Shown: piece after piece, positions 32,873 to 44,040 of the stretch
Layout of the letters: every line of letters starts with the position of its first letter
Numbering within the stretch: position 1 is the first letter of the stretch
Assembly: GCA_029817715.1 (NCBI GenBank)
Contig: JARUPY010000538.1
Span: 6,262,001 to 6,326,000 of the forward strand
Length of the DNA stretch: 64,000 nucleotides
DNA from: Melastoma dodecandrum
Lineage: Eukaryota > Streptophyta > Magnoliopsida > Myrtales > Melastomataceae
Reading direction: 5' to 3'
Made by a program: the position numbers and the translations under genes
Notes under the pieces: model-generated
The model's database searches: none
Told to the model about the DNA's origin: nothing
What the model saw: the letters and a program-made list of their open reading frames with translations, nothing else

Positions 32873-34561
32873 ATGCCGGTGTCTGACGGAACAGGATCAA
32901 AAACGGGTCAAATGGAATCAGAGTCTGTGAGGAATTTGCTGCAAGAGTTGATACGGAAGTTGGAGGGGATGAATGACAGGATCGTATCATTGGAGGACAA
33001 GGTGAAAGAAACAAACAGGGAAGCATCAGTAGCAGTCACCGGGTCAGGAGAGAAGGGGGACGCGAGCATGAAAAGGGTGGTGACGGAGGCGTGGCCGGTC
33101 GACAGGCTGACCCGACAAACGAAGGTGGAGTTTCCTGCATTTGATGGCAACGAAGTACAGGAGTGGGTGTTCAAAAGCGAAAGATTCTTCGAGCTCGACT
33201 CTACCCCACCTGAATTGAAGGTAAATATTGCTTCCATGCATTTGAGTGGATTGGCCATAGAATGGCATTACGCTTTCATGAGAGGAAGAAGACAGACGGA
33301 GGTAGTAGAATGGGAGGAATACTCGGGTGCCATGTTGATGAGATTTGGTCCGAATGAAATGACGAGACCAATTGTTATGCTCAGCGAGTTAAGGAAAGGA
33401 AATAGTTATTCTGAATATGTCAACGAATTCGTTTCACTGGTTACTCGGGTGGAGTTATCAATTGAAGATCAAGTAGCAATGTTTGTGGGAGGTCTCAAGA
33501 AGGAAAATAAGAAGTTGTTGACGGTGTTACAGCCAAAAACATTGCAGCAAGCTATTTCTTTTGGCAAAGCCTTATCTAATGATGAAGATAATGTGCTCAA
33601 GAAGGGACGTGAGACAAGCTCTGGAGGAACCCGTTGGGATCAGGGTCAAGGATAGAAGGCAATGACAGCAATACCCCCCAACAGGTCTGTTGCAAGGTGG
33701 ACTAAGGGTGGTAGAACATGGGAAGGGGCTCCTAGGAACACCTCTGTTCCCCAGCAGAAAAACTTGACTTATCAACCTCCACACAAGAGGCTTACCCCAG
33801 CTGAGATGGAGGAGAAGAGGATGAAAGGGTTATGCTTTTGGTGCGATGAGAAGTATTCTTTTAACCACAAGTGCAATAACAGGCGATTATTTGCGGTCAC
33901 ACTGGAACCAGATGAAGTGGAGGAAGGTGGGAAGGGAACAGACCATTCGGAGGAATTGCTGTCTGCAGAGGAAACAACAATGGTTTCCTTGTACGCGCTG
34001 CATGGGATTGCTATGTCGTTCCAAAACAAAACCATGAGGGTGGTTGGGTTCTACAAGAGGAAGAAGTTAGTCATTTTGGTGGACTCGGGTAGTACCCACA
34101 ACTTTCTGGATGTTAAGGTGGTTAATCACGCTAAAAGTCAGATTCAAGAGATATCACAGAAGAAGGTTATGGTGGCTAATGGGGAACAAATGACTTGTAA
34201 CTCAATGATTCGCTCTTTTCGCTGGTCAATGCAAGGAGAAACTTATTCAGCGAATATGTTGCTAATGCCTATCCGAGGGTGTGATATGATACTTGGCACG
34301 GAATGGCTGTCATCATTGGGAGTAGTTTTATGGGATTTCGCAGAAATGACAATGCATTTCACCAAGCAAGACAAACAGATCACACTGGCTGCGGGTGAAG
34401 GGGAATTCTCAAAGGTGACTGAAGGATTGTTTTCTCTCAGTGGTGATGAAATGGGGCTGTTGATAGTACCAAACTCTAAGAGAAGAAATTCTGAAGGAGG
34501 ATGCACCAACTCCTGTAGAAGTGCAGTCATTATTGGAAGATTATCAATCTGTATTTGCTGA
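32873..34561 (+). pseudogene. Chromovirus gag and protease
   Basis: Start chosen at the first ATG after the primer site (MPVSDGTGSK). Gag capsid core reads KVEFPAFDGNEVQEWVFKSE to KNEFVSLVTRVELS-like text, followed by an in-frame TAG at 33653-33655. The same frame goes on with a zinc knuckle CFWCDEKYSFNHKC and a retropepsin with VDSGSTHNF. The frame is lost at about 34480 and RT continues in the next one. Confidence 0.8.
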
Positions 34562-37172
34562 ACCCAGGGAGTTACCACCTCACAGAGCGCAGGATCACGC
34601 TATTCCGCTTAATGAAGGAGTGAAGGGGTTTAAACTCAGGCCTTACAGATACTCTAACATTCAGAAAGACATAATCGAAAAGTTAGTTCAAGAAATGCTG
34701 CAATCAGGAGTGATCCGGCCGAGTACTAGTCATTTCTCTTCTCCGGTGGTCTTAGTTAAGAAGAAGGATAACTCGTGGAGATTATGCATTGATTATAGAG
34801 AACTCAACAATCACACAATAAAGGATAAGTTTCCAATTCCTATTATTGAAGAATTGTTGGACGAACTATATGGTGCAAGCTGGTTTTCTAAGCTGGACCT
34901 TCGCTCTGGTTATCACCAAATCAGAGTCAAGGAAGATGACATTCCTAAAACAGCTTTCCGAACTCATGAGGGACATTACGAGTTCTTAGTCATGCCTTTT
35001 GGTCTTACTAACGCACCATCCACCTTCCAAAGTCTCATGAATGATGTTTTTCGCCCCTATTTGAGGAAGTTTGTCTTAGTTTTCTTCGATGATATTCTCG
35101 TATATAGCTCTACCTTGGACAGCCACCTGGGTCATTTAGCTGAAGTATTGAGGATTTTGCAGCAGCACTTATTGTTTGCCAAATTTAGTAAGTGTTCCTT
35201 TGCTACAAGGAAGATTGAGTACCTCGGCCATTTTATTGAACAGGCTGGTGTATCAACTAACCCTAGAAAGATACAGGCTGTACTAGAGTGGCCAGCCCCG
35301 GTTAATTTGAAACAATTACGAGGATTCTTGGGGCTAACAGGATATTATAGAAGATTTGTGAGGAATTATGGTGTGATCAGCAGACCTCTTACACAGCTAC
35401 TCAAGAAAGATGCTTTTTTGTGGAACAAACAGGCTCAATCCTCATTTGACCAGTTAAAGACGGCTTTGGTATCGGCACCCATCCTGGCTTTGCCAGACTT
35501 CTCCAAAGATTTTGTTATTGAAACAGATGCGAGTGGTAATAGCATTGGTGCGGTTTTGATGCAAGGTGGTCATCCCATAGCCTTTATTAGCAAGTCATTG
35601 GCGCCTAGATATATGGCACTCTCTGTCTATGATAAGGAACTTCTCTCTGTGGTATATGCTGGGGATAAATGGAGACATTACTTGTTGGGACGGCACTTTG
35701 TGCATAAAACAGACCATCAAAGCCTCAAATTCCTACTTGAACAGAGAGTGCATAATGATATGCAGATTAAGTGGTTAGCAAAGTTAGCCGGGTTTGATTA
35801 TGAGATCTCATATAAGAAAGGGAAAGAGAATTTAGTGGCGGATGCGCTTTCTCGGATCCCTGGCGCCGAAATCATGGCTGTGACTTTACAATTAAACCAA
35901 GGGACACTATTTGATGACATTAAAGCCAGTTGGCAAACTGATCCTCACTTACAGAACACATTACAACAGATTCAATCAGGGCAGACCACTCCTTTTGAAT
36001 TTAAACAACAATTACTGACTCGGCGGGGGAAATTAGTGGTGGGAAATGATACTCAGTTGAGGAAAGCTATCATGCACATGTTTCATTCCTCTTCTGTGGG
36101 TGGTCACTCGGGTGTGCATGCAACCATGAAGAGAGTTTCTAGCATATGTTACTGGAAGGGTATGGAGAAAGATGTTCGTGTTTTTATCAGCGAATGTGAT
36201 GTTTGTCAATGCAACAAATATGATTCAGCAGCTTCGCCAGGATTACTGCAGCCTCTGCCTATTCCAACGGCAATATGGTCCGATATATCTATGGATTTCA
36301 TTGTTGGTCTCCCAAAATCTTTTGGCAAGGAAGTTATCATGGTTGTTGTTGACAAACTCACTAAATTCGCCCATTTTGTGGCTCTCAAGCATCCGATGAA
36401 TGCTGCCATGGTTGCGGATGCCTTCCTTAATAATATTTTCAAACTGCATGGTCTTCCTAGTACAATAGTCAGTGATCGCGATCCGATTTTCTTGAGTGAG
36501 TTCTGGCATCATCTCTTTTCAATGCAGGGAGTGGAATTGCGGAAATCAACCTCTTATCATCCCCAAACTGATGGCCAATCTGAAGTGGTCAACCGTTGTC
36601 TTGAGACTTACTTGCGTTGCATGTGCGGGGACTGCCCTTCTATGTGGGCTAAATGGTTATCGCTGGCTGAGTGGTGGTGTAACACCACCCATCAGTCCAC
36701 AATCTGTATGACTCCCTTCCAAGCTCTGTTTGGGTTTGAACCACCGGTTCATTTACCATATATCAAGGGAAGCTCTCCTAACAAACAGGTGGATAAGGAA
36801 TTGTCGGATCGTGAGGCGATGACGCAGCTTTTTCGATTTCATATGAGTAGAGCACAACACCGGATGAAGCAATTGGCTGACAAGAGACGTTCTGAGCGAA
36901 GTTTTCAACTTGGAGATTGGGTTTATATCCGATTACAGCCATATAGACAGAGCTCTGTTGAAGGCAGGCATGGGCACAAGTTGACTCCCTTATATTATGG
37001 TCCTTATAAGGTTTTAGACAGGGTTGGCGAGGTCGCGTATCGCTTGGAGCTCCCCTCCACATTCCCTCATTCACCCGACGTTTCATGTCTCTCGCTTAAA
37101 GAAGTCGGTTCATGGGTCAGTGATATGCTCTCAGCTTCCTGCAATTCCAGGGGATGTAATTTCTGTTCCTGA
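34521..37172 (+). pseudogene. Chromovirus RT - RNase H - integrase
   Basis: 883-codon frame: RT with KLDLRSGYHQIRV, PFGLTNAPSTFQ and FFDDILVYS; RNase H with TDASGNSIGAVL; integrase with HSGVHATMKR and CDVCQCNK (zinc site), DFIVGLPKS, SDRDPIFLSEFW and HPQTDGQSEVVNR (catalytic core), then a GPY motif YYGPYKVL. All catalytic residues seen are intact. A frameshift at about 37065 separates it from its chromodomain. Confidence 0.9.
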
Positions 37173-37416
37173 ATACATTTTACAGAGGAAAATGGTGAAG
37201 CATGGCAATCGCGCCGCAACTCAGGTCCTTGTCAAATGGAGCGGTCAACCTGAGAGTGCAGCCACCTGGGAGTTTCTGTTCGACATAGAACAACAGTTTC
37301 CTCAAATCACCCTTGTGGACAAGGGTGAATTCGAGAGGGGGGTATTGATGCGGGTAGAGGAGGCTGAAAGAAGAATCGGGGAGGGAAAAGTTTTTAAGAT
37401 CGTCGTTGGAGAGTAA
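37066..37416 (+). pseudogene. Chromovirus integrase chromodomain
   Basis: In the frame after the break: FHVSRLKKSVHG, then the chromodomain with VPEYILQRKM, QVLVKWSGQPESAATWE and FDIEQQFPQ. Chromodomains steer integration toward heterochromatin marks; this copy nevertheless sits in an exon. The frame runs through the polypurine tract into the 3' LTR. Confidence 0.8.
37334..37345 (+). other. Chromovirus polypurine tract
   Basis: AGAGGGGGGTAT immediately before the 3' LTR. Confidence 0.85.
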
Positions 37417-37884
37417 ATGAAGGAAAGGGCTGAGCCTATGATTGAACAAGCCGTATCTGAACAGGTCGAAACCGTGCAGAACATGGCCAGGAAGAGCAAG
37501 GAGATGGGCCGGAGCGTCAGCGAGGCCATGAAACGAGTAGGGATGGAATTAAATGAAGAACAGAAGATGGAGGACCGGAAGGGAGAGGCAAGGGGAGTTG
37601 GTAACAACCCGAGCAACAAAACTTGACAGCGGTGCTGGGGGTTAACAGAATAGAGGGGGCCGAAAGACGGAGGGGATACAACAGAATGGAGAGAAGATGG
37701 GAGAGAAGAAAAGGAAGGAAGAAACTAGGGGAGAATGCCGTAGCTATGTTTGGGTGTGGTGGAGACTGTAGTGGGTTGATCATTGTTATTTTTCTTTCTG
37801 TAATTCTCTTTGCTTACGAACGCTTTGGCTCAGCTTAATACATTTCTTACTTACGGTGTCGTCGGAGTCTGTCTCCGTGCACCA
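37346..37884 (+). repeat. Chromovirus 3' LTR
   Basis: Pairs with 32296-32835; followed by TCTCT, the target-site duplication, after which FTSH4 exon 1 resumes in frame. Confidence 0.93.
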
Positions 37885-39417
37885 TCTCTCCATTCGATCG
37901 CTTGATTAGTGGGGGAGATTGGATTATTTTCTTTGTTAGTTGTGCGGCTATGCGGAAATTTAGCTGGCTCAAGGTTGTCGACATCACCCGATTACATTGG
38001 AAGCTGTTGGTTTTTTCTGCAAGCCAGGGTTCGTGGATGAGTTAGATGTATAGCTTTAGGGAAGATTATTCGTTATCGGAGGAGAGCATTGTAGCATTCA
38101 CGAGCTTATGGAATTTCAAAGAATTTATGGTGTGGTTACAGAATCTGATCGGATCCCTCGAAGTCTGAGATTCTTCGGTTTGTTAATCCGGTCGAACTAG
38201 TGGATGTGGTGTAACCTTTCAATGATAACATGGTTGTGTTGTTTGCACAAATGGATTTTTCTCCCCTTTTTGTTAGATTTTTGGTATCATCTACTGTCCA
38301 CTTTCAACAAGTCTAGAGTTTCTAATCCGTGAGCAATGCAGTCTGCTTTCCAACGTGAAGCAATTAACTTAAATTCGCGTCTTGTTCTCTGAACAGTCGT
38401 TGGTACGAAGATCTGAATATGGGCATGCTGTCTTAAGACCAGGTTGTTATGTTGCCCAATCCAGAGTCATTGGAGGTATGTCTTTTGTTTCTTATTTGAG
38501 AGTTCTATGGGACTGCTTCCAGAACTGCTTGGTGATTCGTGGGTCTGTTGTGCTGCATGTTGATTTATTGGGTTTCAGCAAACTCGATGATTAAAATGCA
38601 AGGGAGATTGCGGTCAAGTTATGTAGGTAATTTGCTGTGTCGAGTACTGGATGCTGACGAAGCTGGTGAGGTCACTCACCTGAAGGAACTTTACCATGGG
38701 AATGATCCCGAGGCGGTGATAAGATTATTTGAAAGTCAGCCATCCTTGCACTCAAATGCTTCTGCACTGGCCGAGTATGTTAAAGCATTGGTTAAAGTTG
38801 ACAGGCTTAATGGAACTGAACTATTGAAGACTTTGCAGAGTGGTAAATCTCGGAACAAAATTGCACTTGTCTGTTGCCTGTCCTTTTGTTAGTGTTGAAT
38901 TCTTTAATAAGATTGAGTTTATCTGAGGAATGGATACCTTGATTGGACCATCCAATTGATTTCTTGATTCTTTACAGGGCTTTCCAAATCAACCAAGGAG
39001 GAAGAAGGCATATTTTGATTGCGCTTTTAAGAATGTTGGAAGACATACAAAAGATGGTGTTCTGGGGACTTCAAGTGCTATCCATATGGTGACTGCAGAA
39101 GGTGGAAATTTTAAAGAGCAGCTGTGGCGTACAATACGGACCATCGCGCTGGCATTTATCCTCGTCTCTGGTGTTGGAGCGCTGATTGAGGACAGAGGCA
39201 TTGGCAAAGGTGAGACATTGACCTGGCACTATCCAATTTATTTTATTGCTTTTCAAAATGTTGGTTAACTCGAGGATTGATTTCCTGTATTTGTATATCT
39301 TTTACCGTCAGGACTTGGTCTTCATGAGGAGGTGCAACCTACCATTGAGTCTAGCACAAAGTTTAGTGATGTAAAGGGTGTTGATGAGGCAAAGGCTGAA
39401 CTAGAAGAAATCGTGCA

Positions 39418-42231
39418 TGTAATACCCCAAATTTTTCCATTAAATTTCTTTCATTTTGTTTTCTTTAAATGAATATTTTTTTTAAGCAAAAAATTAACAA
39501 AACCCATTCAAAATGAAGACCTAGCCCATATACATAGACATGGGCCTCTAATTTCTTTAATGACATGGTCAAAGCCCATTCAAAATTTATTTTTTCTTTT
39601 ATTAATTAAAAAATGACGAAATTGTTAATAAAAAAAAAACAAATCATTTGCATTAAATCATTACGATAATGTTTAGCTGATTCATTAACTCCCCCAAAAA
39701 TTATTACATTCCTTATTTAAAAATCCTTCCTTGTCTCATCAGAGGAAGAACTTGGACACAATTTCTCTAACCCTTCGAACATTCTTATTACCTTTCAGAC
39801 AATCCCCATAAAAAAAAAATCAGAGATTCTCTGGAGGATCTCTAAAAAAAAATCCTCGGAGCCAAAGCATCCCTTTTTTTAGACAATCAGACGTCTCACT
39901 CCCGGAGGTTGATCCTCCCAGAGAGACGTCCCTCCTTCTCTCAAACACGATCCATCCCTCTGAAAAATCAGAGGCCGGCCCCCTTCAGAGAATTCTCCAG
40001 CGAATTCCACCTCCCCTTTTGGAGAATCGGAGACAAATTCCTCCACATACAACCGTAGGCCTACTTCTCCCGACATACACACAGAAACCGGAGCCAAGGA
40101 CTCATTCTCTCCAGTTCTGACGAGCCAAAGCCTCCCGACCAACCTACTAAACGGACTCCACGACGTCCTTCTTCCTCCTCGGGCCATCTCGGGGCGAGGC
40201 TACCCCTCGGTGAGTTTTCGATCTTTTTTTGTATATATATATATATATATATTCATTCAGCCCGTCTTTTTATTTAGATCATGACTGACCATCTTTTACA
40301 TTTGTTGAACTCATCGCATGTGATGTGGGGAACGCGAAACTGAGTCCCGACGGAGCAGCTTAGCCTCGACCAGAATGCAAGGGAGTCAGTCCGCAGGCAA
40401 TAAGTTTCACGTCCATTGTTGGAATCAGACAAAATCTAGTTGTATCGGTCTCTTATCCTGTTAACATGATTGTGATTAAATTTTAGCCAATTTGGTTGAG
40501 TTTTCCTTTACTTTTGACTAATTATACTTGGGTTCTGTATGCTGGAATAACGAATTACAAAAAACGTATGTGTTTGATCTGATCTATTTCTATTCTTCTG
40601 ACTATACATTCATTATAAAATTAATTTTTGTATAAAATACGTTTAATGATCTTTGTTTTGATATATTATGCACGAATTTATCATTTTTATATTTCAAGTT
40701 ATGATTTTTTGAATATTAACCATATTTCTGCCATGTTTTCAGTACTATGTATGATAAACTATTTTGTTTTAAAATTTACACATGTTCAAAAATTTTGAAA
40801 TTTTAATATGTTATTTCTTATATGGCTAAAAAGACATATAATTTTATTTTACTTAATTTTGACGTTTTCTGATTAAAATATGCTTAAAACGATTTCGACA
40901 TGTGATCTGAACCGTTTTCAACAATTTTGTTTTGGTAAAATCGATTTTGTTTATTTTCTATGAATCCATTTCCTGTAAAATTTTACAAACATGATCTCCC
41001 TTAAGTTAAGCATCTTTTAACACTGGTTTTGCTTCATTTGGATTTCTGGATCAAAAGTTACATATTTTTGTTTATGTGGTCTGCAATCAGATCGCTCGTC
41101 GGGTCAGACCCAATTTCGTAAAATTTTCTACTATGTTGAGTTTAATATCTTAATTCTAAAATTTGATATTTCATGTTTTTATTAGGTTAAGAATATATTT
41201 TTATAATTTTATGATTTTTAGAACCCGTTTGCATATTTTGACATTTTTCTTTAACATTGCATCATGGAGTTATTTTGGGCTCTTTGATTGTTTTATTATT
41301 GGGCTTGCAGGTACCCGTAGACCATCAACGTCGTTGATCAACTTCAACACACCTAAAAGGAGTCCCTGTAGACGGTGCTCAAGACATGATGACATGCGAA
41401 GTCCGACCGCGGTGGGAGCTTCACAAAAGCGGCCCCAACTGACGAGCTTAGCCGATGACATGCCATCCCGGCCGAGCCTCAGGTACATGAAGGAGGTGCG
41501 GGCCTCCAAAGGTTCTTTTATTTCCACATGTAACGGGCCGTGGGCCCAAGTGCATAGGCCCACGGTCACCATCCTTCCCCGCCCCCTTTGATCTCAATAA
41601 TTGTCTGTGCTTGTCCGCATGCCTTAGGCCCATAGGTTTATTGTCGCATGTTGTTTGCTATCAACAAATATGAGTTCGGGTCCAAAGCCTGAATCGGGTC
41701 CAACGCCCGTAAAACATTGGCATGAGTCCGGAGTCATGCCCGGATCGGGTCCAACGCCCGTTAAACAAAAGCAAATCTTTTGGAGCAAACGCCACCTCCC
41801 TTTTCGCATGTTAGAATGTAAGAGTTAGTAACTAGGAATCCCCGAACCAACTGTTTTTTTCCGACTTAAACAGCTTTTATAAATAAAGTCGGTGGCGACT
41901 CCGTTTAGTTTACCTAGGTTAAACAACAACAACATTTTTACGGAGCCATTTTGGATGGGTAACGGTGACACGAGCCGCTCCCGATTCCTCATGAAAGTTC
42001 CTTCTTCGGATCATGCTCCGCCTTTCGCCCGCCGCCTCTTAGGAAAACAGAGACGGTCGGCGAGGGCCCGAGCAGGCCCAGTTAGGAACCCAGGGAGGGA
42101 TCACCCAATTCCCTTCCGCAGCGTCTGACGCTCGAGTCGTGACGTCGACCGGTTGGGCCTTGGGGAGCGGGCCCGGATCCTCGGGTCGTCCGGACCGCCT
42201 CGCGCGTGCTAGGTCGGAAGGCGCGCGTACA
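39418..42231 (+). mobile_element. Solo LTR (2.8 kb, Tat/Ogre-like) in FTSH4 exon 5
   Basis: Starts TGTAATACCCC, ends GCGCGCGTACA, i.e. TG...CA, and is flanked by GTGCA (39413-39417 and 42232-42236). No gag-pol sequence inside. A TATA box (TTATAAATAAAG) lies at about 41877-41888, some 350 bp before the end, as expected for an LTR. Length and the GGTGGCGACTCC motif nearby recall Ogre/Tat LTRs; clade assignment is inference. Removing it and one GTGCA leaves the conserved IVHYLRDPK reading of FTSH proteases intact across the site. Confidence 0.8.
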
Positions 42232-44040
42232 GTGCACTATCTGCGAGATCCAAAGGTGCGTGCTTGAAAAACAGAGATATTATTCACAGAGACACTGTTT
42301 CATGTAAGCTGGTCTTGGCTAATCCATTCCTGTTATTTAGATGTTCCCGCTTCATATGCATTCTTCTTTCCATGTTGATTCATACTTTAGTACTCAACAT
42401 GCGTTAGTAATCAACTGCAGCGTTTCACAAGATTGGGAGGCAAGCTACCGAAAGGTGTTTTGCTGGTCGGACCTCCTGGTACGGGCAAGACAATATTAGC
42501 AAGAGCTACTATAGCTGGAGAATCGGGAGTTCCTTTTTTCTCGTGCAGTGGCAGTGAGTTTGAAGAGATGTTTGTTGGTGTTGGAGCGAGGAGGGTAAGG
42601 GACCTCTTTTCAGCTGCAAAGAAGAGGTCACCTTGTATTATATTTATAGATGAAATTGATGCTATCGGGGGAAGCCGTAATCCCAAGGACCAGCAGTACA
42701 TGAAAATGACGCTAAAACAGCTCCTGGTTGAGCTTGATGGCTTCAAACAAAATGAAGGGATCATTGTAATCGCCGCAACAAACTTTCCTGAATCTCTGGA
42801 CAAGGCATTGGTGAGACCAGGACGTTTTGACCGACACATTGTCGTCCCCAACCCTGACGTTGAAGGAAGGAGACAGATTTTGGAATCCCATATGTCAAAG
42901 GTAATATTGAGTAAACTATTTTATCCTCTTCCTTTTGTACTGCACTACCCATTCAAATTTCTTTATGCATGATGGCATCTACTTATTCACTGGCCCGGCT
43001 CTTGACTTTGTTCTATAATGCAGTCTTGGGAACATAATGTCGACGAATATCATGTGGGGGAAACATACACATTGATTATTTCCAAAATTGAAGTAAAACG
43101 ACATGGTCTAATGTTTTCGATTACATTTCTGCAGGTTCTGAAGGCCAATGACGTTGATCTCATGATTGTTGCCAGAGTTACACCTGGATTTTCAGGGGCC
43201 GATCTTGCAAACTTGGTAAACATTGCTGCCCTAAAGGCTGCAATTGATGGTGCTAAAGCCTTCAGCATGTCAGACCTGGAGTATGCGAAAGACAAGATCG
43301 TGATGGGCAGTGAAAGGAAATCAGCGGTCATTTCCGACGAATCCCGTAAAACCACAGCCTTTCATGAGGCCGGTCACGCCCTCGTAGCTGTTTATACTAA
43401 TGGGGCTCTACCTGTTCATAAAGCAACGATAGTGCCCCGTGGGATGGCTCTTGGCATGGTTGTACATCTACCTGACAAGGATCAGACGAGCACATCCCGG
43501 AAGCAGATGCTGGCACAGCTTGACGTGTGTAGGGTTGGGCGTGTCGCCGAGGAGATCATCTTCGGAGATAACGAGGTTACGTCTGGTGCATCCTCGGATC
43601 TCAAGCAGGCAACAGAACTTGCAAGAGCAATGGTCACCAAATACGGGATGAGCAGTGATGTCGGGCTTGTCACGCATAATTACAGCGACACCGGGAAGAG
43701 CATGAGCACAGAGACCAGACTTATCATAGAAAAGGAAGTGCAGAAACTTATTGACCGGGCTTATAACAACGCAAAGAAAATTCTCAACGATCACAGCTGG
43801 GAACATTACGCTCTGGCGAATGCTTTGCTCCAGCACGAGACACTTTCGGGCAGCCAGATCAAAACTTTGCTTGAAGGAGTCAAGTCTCAGAACCAGCAGC
43901 AACAACTGCCCATAATCCCGCTGCCGATCAGTTTAACTCCGGTGCCCCTTTCAATACATAGTCCGGTTGCTTCCGCTGCCGCCATGGCCCCCACAGCCGC
44001 TGCAACAGCAAAGTTAAAGGGCTCGGCTCCAGTGGGATAA

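Larger units (their letters stand above)
32296..37884 (+). mobile_element. Full-length Ty3/gypsy chromovirus inserted in FTSH4 exon 1
   Basis: 5.6-kb element with LTRs 32296-32835 and 37346-37884 (TG...CA), flanked by TCTCT (32291-32295, 37885-37889). It has a tRNA-iMet primer site, gag-protease, RT, RNase H, integrase and a C-terminal chromodomain, the mark of chromoviruses; the chromodomain form and size suggest the Tekay/Del clade. By hand count the LTRs differ at about 17 positions and one 1-bp indel in 539, roughly 3 percent, indicating a fairly recent insertion. Gag has one in-frame TAG, and the protease-RT and integrase-chromodomain joints each have a frameshift, so it is no longer autonomous. 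Confidence 0.92.
32245..44040 (+). pseudogene. FTSH4: FTSH4-like mitochondrial i-AAA protease gene, interrupted by two LTR insertions
   Basis: Exons: 1, 32245-32295 resuming at 37885 (donor unclear, perhaps about 37972); 2, 38397-38475; 3, 38579-38842; 4, 38978-39209; 5, 39312-39417 resuming at 42237-42255; 6, 42421-42900; 7, 43135-44040. Start MAWKQLITE and motifs fit plant FTSH4, an ATP-dependent zinc protease of the inner mitochondrial membrane facing the intermembrane space. Walker A GPPGTGKT (42469-42492), Walker [13 protein letters not shown] and zinc site HEAGH (43363-43377) are intact. Lesions: a chromovirus in exon 1 after codon 17, a solo LTR in exon 5, an extra T in the T run at 39013-39016 of exon 4 that shifts the frame, an extra Thr after Walker A (ARATIAGE), and GGR changed to VGR before AEE. 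Exons 6-7 are otherwise very well kept, so inactivation is probably recent. Confidence 0.85.

Noticed and set aside
37417..37626. 69-codon frame in the chromovirus 3' LTR as a gene
   Set aside because: Part of the LTR; the 5' LTR copy has a longer version, the 3' copy is cut by TAA.
39418..42231. Interpretation as a normal long intron of FTSH4
   Set aside because: None of the available GT/AG pairs at the borders restores the frame, and the borders show TG...CA with a 5-bp direct duplication.
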